From Halobaculum litoreum (lineage in GTDB: Archaea; Halobacteriota; Halobacteria; Halobacteriales; Haloferacaceae): DNA of 64,000 nt. A program made the position numbers and the translations under genes. Of this stretch, positions 45,373 to 54,580 are shown piece by piece (the stretch's first letter is position 1; each line of letters starts with the position of its first letter). The notes beneath the pieces are model-generated. The model saw only the letters and a list, made by a program, of their open reading frames with translations. It was not told the origin of the DNA and ran no database searches. The stretch spans positions 62,001-126,000 of the forward strand of contig NZ_CP126157.1 in NCBI RefSeq assembly GCF_030127125.1. The letters are read 5' to 3'.

Positions 45373-48300
45373 CGCCCGCCCCCCGTGGACGGCCTGACGG
45401 CATCCGGCACGTACGCCGTCTCGAGCCCGTGGTCGTCGGCACGGTCGACACGCTGGTGGTGGCGGACGTCACAGACGTCTGCGTACGCACAGTAATCGCA
45501 CTTCGCATCGTCAGCCTCCAACAGCGTCGGGTGGTACACGCCCTCGGTCATCGCGTTCGTGATCGTCGTGAGTCGGTCATCGAGTGTCTCGTGCAGGAAG
45601 TCGTAGAACCGCTCGTCTGTGTCCAAATCTGTCTCTTCCTCTCCATTACCGGAGTCGAGTTCCGCGAAGGGCTCCGCGGCCGGATCTCGGTGGTAGTCGA
45701 ACAGTGAACTGACGCCGTTTCGCCGGAGTGGTTGGCCGCTACTTCTGTAGTGGGCCGTGTGGAGTCGGCTGGTGAAAGGTGACGCCGACACTCCGGCTTC
45801 AGTCGGGAGCTTGAGCGTATAGTACGCCGCACCGATGGGATCGAACCCCGGTCCGAGTGCCTCCTCGAGGAGTCGGAGGTACAGAGGCAACTGGAAACTG
45901 GTCCCCTCGCGGATGTCGGTCACGTTCGGGTGCGACCCGGTCTTGTAGTCGATCGCGGTGATCTGCGTCGGGGACGTGTCCGGCACGACGTCGACGCGAT
46001 CGACCTTCCCGCGGAAGCGGAACGGCGCGTCGGGGACGAGGTCGACTGGCTCCTCGGTCAACAGCGTCACCGGATCGTCGTCACGTCCCGTCGTCGCGAC
46101 GGGTTCGTCGACGGGGCCGTCCGCTTCGACACCCACGTCGGCCTCGACGTACGCCGGGCGAGCGGTGAAGCGACTCGTCTCGTCGGTGAGACTCCGAAGG
46201 GCGCGCACCAACAGGCCCTCGTACCCGGCGGGCCCGTCGTACTCGTTCGTCCCCGCAGGGTCGAGTCCCGCGAACAGGCGCTGCAGCCACCCATCGTGGA
46301 ACGCCGTGTCGTGTGCTTGGACGTACGGCCGCTCGATCTCCGCGATCCCGGCCTCGTACATCGCGGTGTGATACGACTGGTCCGTCCCTACCGCCACCGG
46401 CTCGCCGGGCTCGGACTGTAGCGAACGGATGAACCGCGCGAACACGTTGTGGACGAGCCGTCCGCTCTCGAGTGCGTCGAGTTCCAACGGCGCCGCCTCC
46501 GGCTCCTCGAAGTCGAGGACTGTCCGCGCGTAGAACTTGAACCCGCACGTGACGTATCGGTCGACGCGGGACGGACTGAGCGGCGTCGATGCCGCACCGA
46601 ACTGCGCGATCGTCTCCGGAGAGAGGTCCCCATCGTAGGCTGTCGTGCGCGGGCTTCGGCGGCCTGCCGCACACGCGACTCCAGCACGAAGCCGTTCGGT
46701 CGGTTCGCCGGAGGCGTTCGCCAACGCGTCGGCGTCGGCGACGGCATCGAGGAGCTCCACTTCCCCGGCCGTCGTCGTCCCGTCGCGAGCGAGGGGCTGG
46801 TCAGCGAGCGCACTCGCGAGGCGACGTTGCACATCCTCGCGCGATCGGGGGGCGATGTCGATGCTACCGACCTGCTCGGTCGGGATGGCGTCCTCGGCGG
46901 TGACCCGCTCCAGTTCGGTCAGGACGTCTGCGGGAACCGTCTCGTCCCCGTCAGGGGTGTACAACGGGCGCGAGAGCACAACCGTGTCGGCGTCAGCAAG
47001 TTGGGTTCCGATCGCGTGGCGAGCCTGGAGGACGGCGTCGCTCTCCGCGAAATCAGAGTGTGCGTCGTTGACGCTGCGGGCGAACGCCAGCCGTGTCGGG
47101 TTACTCGGGGTTCGGTCGTCGGTCAGGCCCAAAACGAACACCGCATCGACGCTGATGTGTGCGGCCGCACTCGGTGTGCACACGCGAACGTCGTCGGTCG
47201 TCCCTGCCTCGACATCGATCGTCATCGAGTCGAGCGCCGTCTGGAGCCGCTCGGCGAATGCGACGTCCCCGGGAATCCGTGCGCCCTCGAAGGAGTCGAC
47301 GATGTCGCGCACCCCCCGAAGCGCAGCGCGCTCGCGGGCGACAACCCACCCACTTTCGCGCGCAGTTGCGAGACGCCAGGTGTCGTCCACGTCGCCGTCG
47401 AGCACGCCGAGGTCGGTGAGCAGTTCCACGAGTCGGTCTTCGGCGGTTGCGGCCGTGCAGTCTGTGAAGCGAGCGCACCGACGCCGGAGCCACCCGATGG
47501 CATCCACTGTACCCGGTTCGTCGGCATCGAGGTACGCAGTGAGGGTCTCGAGGTCGGTCGCTTCCAGCGCGCTTCCGGCGGTGAGGATCGTCGCCGCGTC
47601 GATCGGCTCGTCGGGCCAGTCGGCGTCCACGAGCGGGCTGTCGACGAGTCGGATCAGGTCACGGACGGTGGGATCGTCGTCGCCGAGGCGGAAGGCGTTG
47701 ACCAACACCTCGCCGAGTTCGGTGTTCGCAAGCCCGACCTCACGAGCGATGTGGGGAGTGAGACCGTACTGAGCCGCTGCCTCGGCGACGTGGTCCGTTC
47801 GAGATGCGAGGTCGGGGACGACGACCGCGAGGTCCGAGGGTATCGTTCCGGCCTCGATCCAGTCGGTCACCTGTCGAAACGCGCCGCGGAGTTCGTGATC
47901 AGCCGTGGGGAACTGCCGGCGCTCGATACCCGCCCTCTCGACTGTGGCGGCCGACAGCGGCTCTCGGTCGTCGAAGCGGTAGAGTCGTTCCGAGAGCAGT
48001 TCCGATGGCGTAGTCGGCGTGGAGCGGTCGAACGCGAACCCGGCGTCATCGTACGCGACCGCCGCACGTTCGACCGCGCTGTCGATCCCGACGAGTCGAC
48101 CGTCATCCGGGTCACCTGCGAGCGGGAGAATAGCCCGAGCGTGGTCGACCACGTCGGCGATCGCCGCGACGAGGTCACGTTCGAGCGGGGAGAATACGGT
48201 GAAGCCACCGAAGACGACCGTGGACGCCGGAGCGAGTTCGGCGGCGAGTGCGTTCGGGTGGTCGAGGACCGTTCGATACCGCTCGCTTCGGATCGACGGT

Positions 48301-48830
48301 CGCGTTCCAGTAACGTCCGCGTGTGCGTCGCGAGCGGCGGTGAAGGCAGCATAGAGATCCGCGAGTGCGTTTCTAATACGTGGGTCGATAGTGGCGAGGC
48401 GGGGGTCGTCGCGAACCGAATCGGCGTCCTCGAGACCAGCGAACTCAAGCAGGGAGAGGAGGTTCTCCGCCTGCGAGTACGTCTGTGCACTCGCAGTGGT
48501 CCGAGTCGAGACGAGTGGGTGAGACGAGTCGAGTCCGTCGACAGCCTGCTCGACCAGGCGTAGACGTGTTTCGGCGGTGAGGGCGTTAGTGCGCGTCTGG
48601 AACGTCGCGCGTTCGAGCGCGTCGGTGACGAGGTCCTCGAAGCTCCGTATCTGCAGTTGGATCGGGCTGGCTATCTCACGCCACGTCCGGCGGATACGTT
48701 CCGGTTGTGCGGATGTCGGTGCGAGATAGACGACCGAACTTGGTACTCGAGATGCTTCCGTCGCAGCAGCTTCGAGCGCGGCGTACTCGGCATCCGAGCG
48801 ACACACGTCGGCGTGGACCTGCCGCGTCAT
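45369..48830 (-). CDS. addB: AddB-like nuclease subunit with iron-sulfur cysteines
   Basis: A 1153-residue protein starting MTRQVHADVC. The N-terminal two thirds resemble the inactivated helicase-like scaffold of AddB; I see no clean Walker A. The C-terminus has a PD-(D/E)XK nuclease core (Asp944 in GKVDRVDV, Asp961 and Lys963 in IDYKTG). Four cysteines are placed as in AddB for a 4Fe-4S staple: one in DRYVTCGFKFYART and three in CDYCAYADVC (about 1111-1120). A GTG at 48848 is in frame; the ATG at 48830 is preferred. It follows the Argonaute gene by 76 bp with no evident promoter, and overlaps addA by 4 bp, so all three are probably one transcript. Confidence 0.88.
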   Translation of the reverse strand: MTRQVHADVCRSDAEYAALEAAATEASRVPSSVVYLAPTSAQPERIRRTWREIASPIQLQIRSFEDLVTDALERATFQTRTNALTAETRLRLVEQAVDGLDSSHPLVSTRTTASAQTYSQAENLLSLLEFAGLEDADSVRDDPRLATIDPRIRNALADLYAAFTAARDAHADVTGTRPSIRSERYRTVLDHPNALAAELAPASTVVFGGFTVFSPLERDLVAAIADVVDHARAILPLAGDPDDGRLVGIDSAVERAAVAYDDAGFAFDRSTPTTPSELLSERLYRFDDREPLSAATVERAGIERRQFPTADHELRGAFRQVTDWIEAGTIPSDLAVVVPDLASRTDHVAEAAAQYGLTPHIAREVGLANTELGEVLVNAFRLGDDDPTVRDLIRLVDSPLVDADWPDEPIDAATILTAGSALEATDLETLTAYLDADEPGTVDAIGWLRRRCARFTDCTAATAEDRLVELLTDLGVLDGDVDDTWRLATARESGWVVARERAALRGVRDIVDSFEGARIPGDVAFAERLQTALDSMTIDVEAGTTDDVRVCTPSAAAHISVDAVFVLGLTDDRTPSNPTRLAFARSVNDAHSDFAESDAVLQARHAIGTQLADADTVVLSRPLYTPDGDETVPADVLTELERVTAEDAIPTEQVGSIDIAPRSREDVQRRLASALADQPLARDGTTTAGEVELLDAVADADALANASGEPTERLRAGVACAAGRRSPRTTAYDGDLSPETIAQFGAASTPLSPSRVDRYVTCGFKFYARTVLDFEEPEAAPLELDALESGRLVHNVFARFIRSLQSEPGEPVAVGTDQSYHTAMYEAGIAEIERPYVQAHDTAFHDGWLQRLFAGLDPAGTNEYDGPAGYEGLLVRALRSLTDETSRFTARPAYVEADVGVEADGPVDEPVATTGRDDDPVTLLTEEPVDLVPDAPFRFRGKVDRVDVVPDTSPTQITAIDYKTGSHPNVTDIREGTSFQLPLYLRLLEEALGPGFDPIGAAYYTLKLPTEAGVSASPFTSRLHTAHYRSSGQPLRRNGVSSLFDYHRDPAAEPFAELDSGNGEEETDLDTDERFYDFLHETLDDRLTTITNAMTEGVYHPTLLEADDAKCDYCAYADVCDVRHHQRVDRADDHGLETAYVPDAVRPSTGGGR

Positions 48831-48906
48831 CTGTCCGTCCGGCCACACGAGCAGTGTGCTTGAATGTGTGTGGTCCGCGTGGACGAGTACTCGATCAGAA
48901 CCCGCA

Positions 48907-51420
48907 TCAGATGTACGGGACCCCCTCTACGAGCTCTCCCTGGACCAGATACCCTTTCCTCGCGTGCTCAGCACATCGGTCAGCGTAGTAGGTCGTGATC
49001 GGGAGCCGGACGCTTCGCCCGGCGCTGCCGACGTGAACCTCACTCAGCCAGTACACCTGCTCGAGCAGCGTCAACATCGAGGTATCTCCTGCACGGCGGA
49101 CGACGTGGAGTGTTCGGGGTGTTCCCAATCCGTGGTCATCGGTGAACTCTGGCGCGCCTGTCGTCGCCACAAACCCGTGGTCGTCGGTCGAACTGACGAA
49201 CAGTCGCCCCTTTTGTTCGATTCTGAACTCGTCGTTTCGTTTGGTCGCGATCCTCGGGGCTCCGCTCTTGCGGATATCGAGGATGTCCATCTCGATCCCC
49301 GCGTCGGCGAATGGCTCTCGAATGGCTGCCTCGTCTTCGAACAGTCGGCCATCCCGGTGGACGATCACGTGCGATGGTGACTCCCCTTCTCGTCGGACGA
49401 ATTCTCGCTGAACGTCTTTGATCACGTCACGGATCGCACTTTCGTCGAACGTTTCGCCCGACTGCAGCCGCTGTGTCTTCGAAACGAAGACTGTGCCGTC
49501 AGCCAAGACGACGTTCGCGCTTGCACCGAGGTGTTGCCCTGTATCGGGATCGCGCGTCGCGTCGAGTCCGATGAAGCAATCTGGATCCCCCGGCATCTCA
49601 TCGATACACCACGGGATCCCACCAGCACCGGCGATCAGTCCCAATGCCGTGTTCTGATTCACCCATTGGTTGTCGAGGTTATCGGTCGTCACCATCTGGG
49701 ACGGCACACCGTCACCACCGAGCCCCTTCTTGAATTCCGGGTACGGATCGTCGATCAGGCCGTCCCGGATGAACTCATTGCTGGCTTCTGGGACAACGGC
49801 TAAGACGATGTCTGCATCCACATCCGCGAGCGGTTCGGTGTAGCCGAGTGACGGCCCGAGTTCGTACGTCGTAACCGTTGTACTGGTCGGAGAAGCACCC
49901 ATCCGGTCAAGTGTACTCGCGAGCCCCCCGAGGAAGCGCCGAGACTCGGACTCGAACCGTTCCGGGATGAAGTACTGGACGTCGAACGAGTCGGGCGTCC
50001 GGAGTACTCCTCTGTTAAGTCCGTTCTTGGGGAGCGTAGCGACGTGGTCATCCGAAAATCGGAGGTTATCGTCACGGTCCACTTCGTGTGAGAAGTACGC
50101 GAGGCTCGGGCCTGTTGGAGCGGGGTCGACCTCGACACCGATATCAGGGACTGTATCGAGATCGGCGATAAACTCGATCGCGTCTCTAAACCGTTCGTCG
50201 GGTTGGGCCTTCGCAGAGCGATCCCACTCACGGTGGAACGCAGGAGCGACTCGTTTGACTACCTCCTTGCGTGGTGATACTCGGAGTAGGTTCGGTACGT
50301 GAACACTCGGATCGTCTTTGGTCGGATACATTACGTCGACCAGACGTGGGTTCTCCTCACGAAGATCCCCGAGAACGTCTTCTGGAACGCGGTCGTTCTC
50401 CTCGTACCACGTTGCAAGCGACTGCCCGCCGAAGTCACTCAGCGGGTCGGTGAACCGCTCATCTCGTACACTGTGTAGCCGGCCGCTTCCGCCGACATTG
50501 TACCGCTCGCGGTCGTGCTCGATTCTTGTTCCGACCAATTCGGATAGGTCTGAGCCGGTCGCAGTGGCGTAGACATCTGCTGTGACGCGACTCCGTGCAC
50601 GGAGTTTAGTCTCGACGCCAACGAACGCGGCACCTTCACTCGTCACGTGCACGCGACACTCGAACGCACGATACGCCTCAACGAGCCCTTCTTCATCGGT
50701 CAGCTCGGGGGTACGACGCCGAATGTCGTTGATACGGTCGGCTCGGTACGATGCTTCGTCGACTGCCTCCTTCAGCAGATGCTGGAGAAGGCGGACAATG
50801 TTCCTGTTGTCCGTCTCATTTGAAGCGGAGAGAGTGCGGGCATCTACCTCGGAGAAGCTGAAAGGGTGAGGCAGAATGTCTTCTAGGCGACGTGTCGAGA
50901 GAACAGTCATTGGACCAGCGTGTGTGACACCACCGCCGAACCGTCGCCGGAGGAACGCCGTGAGGCTGTACGTCTGGTCCATCGCAGATCTCTCGAAGGT
51001 ACCGTTGGCTTCGATCGTGTACTCGTAGACGTCGACCGTCTCGAAATCGCCCTCCAACTCGAATAGCGTAAGATACGGCTGTCCGTCCTCAACTGAAGCG
51101 ATGATATCACCGACAGACGACTCGGATGCCAATTCCGGCGGCTCGATGGGGGTTGCCTGAAGAGATGAAGAACCGTTCAGGCTCTTCTGTTCGTTGTGTA
51201 CGTTACCTCGGGCGTGCTCGAGTTGGTACCACTGACCAGGCCGCCATTCGAAGTCAGTGAGGGCGTTGTCCACCCAGATCGCCAGCGAAAACTCGTTCCC
51301 CACAACATCGCGCACAAGAATTCGACGCGCCATCCGCTCTGGTCCTGCATCGAGTTCCCGGACGACCTGTACGGACAGGTCGATGAGAGAACCATCCTCG
51401 ATGTCGGATTGATCTGTCAT
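48907..51420 (-). CDS. Long prokaryotic Argonaute with N-terminal OB-fold
   Basis: An 837-residue protein. Residues 15-95 look like an OB-fold (RRILVRDVVGNEFSLAIWVD ... GQWYQLEHA), as described for the Natronobacterium gregoryi Argonaute (repA domain). N/PAZ-like regions follow to about 440. The MID domain (about 480-605) includes Tyr560, Lys564 and Gln575; the place where a further 5'-phosphate Lys is usual reads GAGGIPW. The PIWI domain has a full catalytic set: Asp620 (IGLDATRD), Glu656 (SGETFDE), Asp690 (VHRDGR) and Asp814 (YYADRC). Active DNA-guided cleavage is therefore likely. A TATA-like TTTATC 26 bp before the ATG supports this start. It heads the argonaute-addB-addA operon. Confidence 0.92.
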   Translation of the reverse strand: MTDQSDIEDGSLIDLSVQVVRELDAGPERMARRILVRDVVGNEFSLAIWVDNALTDFEWRPGQWYQLEHARGNVHNEQKSLNGSSSLQATPIEPPELASESSVGDIIASVEDGQPYLTLFELEGDFETVDVYEYTIEANGTFERSAMDQTYSLTAFLRRRFGGGVTHAGPMTVLSTRRLEDILPHPFSFSEVDARTLSASNETDNRNIVRLLQHLLKEAVDEASYRADRINDIRRRTPELTDEEGLVEAYRAFECRVHVTSEGAAFVGVETKLRARSRVTADVYATATGSDLSELVGTRIEHDRERYNVGGSGRLHSVRDERFTDPLSDFGGQSLATWYEENDRVPEDVLGDLREENPRLVDVMYPTKDDPSVHVPNLLRVSPRKEVVKRVAPAFHREWDRSAKAQPDERFRDAIEFIADLDTVPDIGVEVDPAPTGPSLAYFSHEVDRDDNLRFSDDHVATLPKNGLNRGVLRTPDSFDVQYFIPERFESESRRFLGGLASTLDRMGASPTSTTVTTYELGPSLGYTEPLADVDADIVLAVVPEASNEFIRDGLIDDPYPEFKKGLGGDGVPSQMVTTDNLDNQWVNQNTALGLIAGAGGIPWCIDEMPGDPDCFIGLDATRDPDTGQHLGASANVVLADGTVFVSKTQRLQSGETFDESAIRDVIKDVQREFVRREGESPSHVIVHRDGRLFEDEAAIREPFADAGIEMDILDIRKSGAPRIATKRNDEFRIEQKGRLFVSSTDDHGFVATTGAPEFTDDHGLGTPRTLHVVRRAGDTSMLTLLEQVYWLSEVHVGSAGRSVRLPITTYYADRCAEHARKGYLVQGELVEGVPYI

Positions 51421-51439
51421 CGTCGCTAGCTCAGGCGGG

Positions 51440-51453
51440 AGTGATAAATCACT
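51440..51453. promoter_or_regulatory. Dyad over the Argonaute TATA box
   Basis: AGTGATAAATCACT has perfect 6-bp arms around an AA centre. On the minus strand the centre forms TTTATC, the likely TATA element 26 bp before the Argonaute ATG at 51420. A protein bound here would block transcription of argonaute, addB and addA. It may also be a chance palindrome. Confidence 0.45.
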
Positions 51454-51558
51454 TTCGGAGAAAACAATTCGATGTGTATTATTATGCTAGCCAGTTTCCC
51501 TCGATGAGACCACAACATCGACCAGGCTAAACACCCCACTGAGTTGTCGAAATCCGGG

Positions 51559-53826
51559 TTAACGACTGAAAATGCGAGAGAACCATCCTTCGGACCCCTC
51601 AGACTCGCTCGAGTTGCCTCCAGAGGAGGTCATCGAAACCTCGTCGCTACTGGATACCTCGGAGGGGTTATCGAGAAGTTCCTCGACGGTGTATCCAGCC
51701 CATGCAGCGAACTCTTCGGGTGCCCCGATGTACACACTCCGGCCGGACTTGTCCGACATAAATCGCTTGTCGAGACGCTTCTCGTAGTCGTACACTTCGT
51801 GGTCTTCACGGTCGAAGTTCGCGGTGATCGCTCCTGGTTCCGACTCGAACGTGACTCGACCCCCGCGAATATCACGCTTCCATTTCAACCGACCAGTGTC
51901 GTATTGTTTCTCGGCAGGCTTCTCACCGGGGAAATAGTCGGGTTTCTCTCTGTCTGCAATCTCGTAGAAATCGTTGAAGATCCTGCGCACGTCTTCGATC
52001 GTTCCCTTCCCCGAGTTCCACGGCTTTTCAGTCAGCATCCTCCGGGCGACGTAACTGAAGATCGGATTCCGCTGTTCCAGTACCTCACTGAGGTCATCTT
52101 GTGCGTCGTGGAAGCCTGGGTCCTCGGGGTTCGAAGGGAACGAGACGTCCATACTCAGGATCTTCATCCGGTTCCGGAACTCCGACTTGGGAAGCTTGTC
52201 GTTCGTCGTGAAGATCAAACATGGCTGATCCACACTGGTTGGCGTCCAATCTCCCCAGTAATTCCGGATGGGGCTCCATCGTTGGATCTTCTCTTTCTCT
52301 GCGTCGATGATCGCGTACGGGAAACAGGTGTCCCACTCACGGATTCCACGGATTTCCTTTACTCCGACTTCGTCCGCATCGACGCCCGAAATGACCGTAT
52401 TGTCAGAGACGAGGCGGAGAATATACTCAGTCAGTTTGTCCTTCCCAGCGTCACTCTTCCCTTCGATGTAGAGATGCTGGAGTACATTGTCCAGCGTTCT
52501 CGAAGGCGAGGAGAGCGCTTTGGCGTACTGATTCGCGAATGGGGCCCAGAACCCGTAGAGAAATGCTTCGTACATCTGAGCCATCACAGCAGTCTCCGTC
52601 TGCGTGTGTCCGTGGTTTTCGACGGTCTCGATATACGCCTCGATAGTAGACAGACAGTGATCGAGTATCTCTGGAGTCGCATCCTCAGTCGCAACGAGAA
52701 TCATATCCTCCTCGTCGCCGATAACTAGCTGTTCAGTCTCGGGGAGGACCTTCATCACGGGAATCTTGGTCGACTCCTGTACCTGATTGTTGTATGCGCT
52801 CAACGGGGCTGTGATACTGTGATCTTCGACAGTCGCCCCGCGATTTCGAAGTGCTCCACCGAGATCGTCAGCGACGTCTTTGTCGACGACACTCGTTCCC
52901 ATCCGGATTTTTTCGTCTGGCGCACGGACGCGAGGCCGATCGAGCGTCTCTGTCAACCCTGTCTCATGGTCTGACTCCACCAAGCCAATGTCCGGATCAG
53001 AAGACGTGGATCCGTCAGAGTCACCACTCTCCTGGTCGGGTGCGATTACATTCCGATCGGCGTTATCGGGCTCCTCAATGAATGCAACCGTCTCGTCTGC
53101 CATCTCCGGATCTTCTACGACTGCGGTGATGTTGTTCGCGACGGCCATCACATCGCCGGTTGCGTCTTGGTTCATCGCGGCAATGTCGCTCACATCAAGC
53201 TCGCCTGCTCCGACCCAGTACTCGATTCGTTCCTCTCGCTCCTCAGCGGAATCAGCACTCTCTAGTGCTTCAACGAGACCATCGAGGAGCGTTCTACTAC
53301 TGTAGGTATCCCGGTATTCGTCGATGAACCGCTCAAACTCCTCATCAAGTTGGGACCCGAGAGTCGTAGTGAATACGGAGATCTGGTTGGTGTGGTATTC
53401 CCACGAATTTCGAGAGAGGTTTGCCGAGCCGTGGACCAACTTCACCGTCTCGTCAGGCATAACGATTCGATAGATCTTCGAGTGGACAGTCTTCTGATTC
53501 TTTAATCGGATTGTGAGCCTCCCTTCCTGTCGCAATTCGACGAGGGACCGTGCCGTCGAAACCTCATTGACCCGGTCAGCGTAATCCTCAGAGTTCCCAA
53601 TTAACACATCGAGCGAGTCGATGCCGTAGTCGGTCAACATCGTGACCATCAATTCCGGGGTCTCTGCGTACGTTACAGCGTCTACGTGCTGAGCACCTTC
53701 GAAGAGATCGAGGAAATCATCCCGATCTTTGACCATCGCGAGCCGATATTTTGCTGCTCCTGACCCGTAGAAATCCGGCATGTCGACGAACCGCTCGAAC
53801 GAGATGTTCGCCGTCAGCTCATCCAT
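51559..53826 (-). CDS. PLD-family nuclease fused to a P-loop (SF3-like) ATPase
   Basis: A 755-residue protein. The N-terminal domain (about 25-190) has one phospholipase D motif: His115 and Lys117 in TVHSKIYRI and Asn137 in HGSANLSRNSW, giving a nuclease half-site that would need dimerisation. A variable acidic linker follows (about 240-300). The C-terminal half has a degenerate Walker A (EGKSDAGKDKL, 455-465), a Walker B-like YAIIDAEKE and LIFTTNDKLPKSEF..R, the layout of SF3/primase-type ATPases. The tail is Ser/Glu-rich. A TATA-like ACTTATTAA about 26 bp before the ATG supports the start. It precedes the Argonaute gene by 138 bp on the same strand. Confidence 0.75.
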   Translation of the reverse strand: MDELTANISFERFVDMPDFYGSGAAKYRLAMVKDRDDFLDLFEGAQHVDAVTYAETPELMVTMLTDYGIDSLDVLIGNSEDYADRVNEVSTARSLVELRQEGRLTIRLKNQKTVHSKIYRIVMPDETVKLVHGSANLSRNSWEYHTNQISVFTTTLGSQLDEEFERFIDEYRDTYSSRTLLDGLVEALESADSAEEREERIEYWVGAGELDVSDIAAMNQDATGDVMAVANNITAVVEDPEMADETVAFIEEPDNADRNVIAPDQESGDSDGSTSSDPDIGLVESDHETGLTETLDRPRVRAPDEKIRMGTSVVDKDVADDLGGALRNRGATVEDHSITAPLSAYNNQVQESTKIPVMKVLPETEQLVIGDEEDMILVATEDATPEILDHCLSTIEAYIETVENHGHTQTETAVMAQMYEAFLYGFWAPFANQYAKALSSPSRTLDNVLQHLYIEGKSDAGKDKLTEYILRLVSDNTVISGVDADEVGVKEIRGIREWDTCFPYAIIDAEKEKIQRWSPIRNYWGDWTPTSVDQPCLIFTTNDKLPKSEFRNRMKILSMDVSFPSNPEDPGFHDAQDDLSEVLEQRNPIFSYVARRMLTEKPWNSGKGTIEDVRRIFNDFYEIADREKPDYFPGEKPAEKQYDTGRLKWKRDIRGGRVTFESEPGAITANFDREDHEVYDYEKRLDKRFMSDKSGRSVYIGAPEEFAAWAGYTVEELLDNPSEVSSSDEVSMTSSGGNSSESEGSEGWFSRIFSR

Positions 53827-53883
53827 ACGGTCCAGCAGTATTCCACATTAATAAGTATTTTCTAGGCCAAGATCAGATCGTAA

Positions 53884-53899
53884 CTAGTCTATGGACTAG
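53884..53899. promoter_or_regulatory. 16-bp dyad in divergent promoter (CTAGTC-TATG-GACTAG)
   Basis: Perfect 6-bp arms with a 4-bp spacer, centred between the TATA box of the PLD-ATPase gene (near 53850, minus strand) and that of the HTH gene (CTATTTTATG, near 53911-53920, plus strand). The location fits an operator controlling both directions, and the HTH gene beside it, though frameshifted, is the obvious candidate regulator. Confidence 0.5.
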
Positions 53900-53941
53900 A
53901 TGCCTGTGACCTATTTTATGACACAGTACGAACGGGGTTGT

Positions 53942-54480
53942 ATGACTGGAGGTGAATCGATTTCCGAGGGCCCGATGAAACGCCAACCCACGGGTGAAGA
54001 CCGGGTGCGGATGGTCGCCCAACAGGTTTCAGAGCCGCGGACAGCAAACTGGATCGCCTCCGAAGCAGAGTGGTCACACGGGCCTACCAAGCGCGTCCTC
54101 GAACATCTCGTCGACGACGGCATCCTCCACCGTGACGACACCGGGGCCACACGACATACTTTCCAGATTATCGTCGTCAAGCACTCACGGAGGCCATACG
54201 CCTTCGGGACAGCGACCACACCGTCGAAGACCTTACCGAACGGCTCACCGAGATGAACGCTCAGATCCGAGGATGGAAGGACGAGTTCGCAGTCGAGTCA
54301 CTGAACCAACTTCGCGAGACGATCGCTGACCAGGTACTCGACGTCACCGAAGAGGATCGTCGCCGAGAGCTCGCGCGTGAGTGGGAACAGCTTCAACGGC
54401 GAATCGAAATTGTGGGTTTTGCCATCCGAGAGTGGGACTTTCTAGCCCCAGCGACCGAACGTGGTGAGGCCCGGAGGTGA
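53942..54480 (+). pseudogene. Winged-helix regulator (DUF7342-like), frameshifted
   Basis: The first frame starts MTGGESISEG and contains a winged helix (DRVRMVAQQVSEPRTANWIA ... VLEHLVDDGILHRD) up to GATRHT near 54155. The continuation lies one frame over: YFPDYRRQALTEAIRLRD, then TERLTEMNAQIRGWKDEF to the stop at 54480. A single-base deletion near 54155-54160 explains the break. The same architecture occurs intact at 57819-58370 (minus), with RYQPDYTRLLFEEI at the matching place. It was probably a repressor for the neighbouring genes and may now be inactive, or the shift may be a sequencing error. Confidence 0.65.
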
Positions 54481-54580
54481 CGGACCTCGTTCTCCGCACG
54501 TCCGTCGCTGGCAGATAAATATTTAAGCAGATTCCGAATCACGTATAATGTTTTTATAGTAGTGGTCCGTGGTACGGCAC

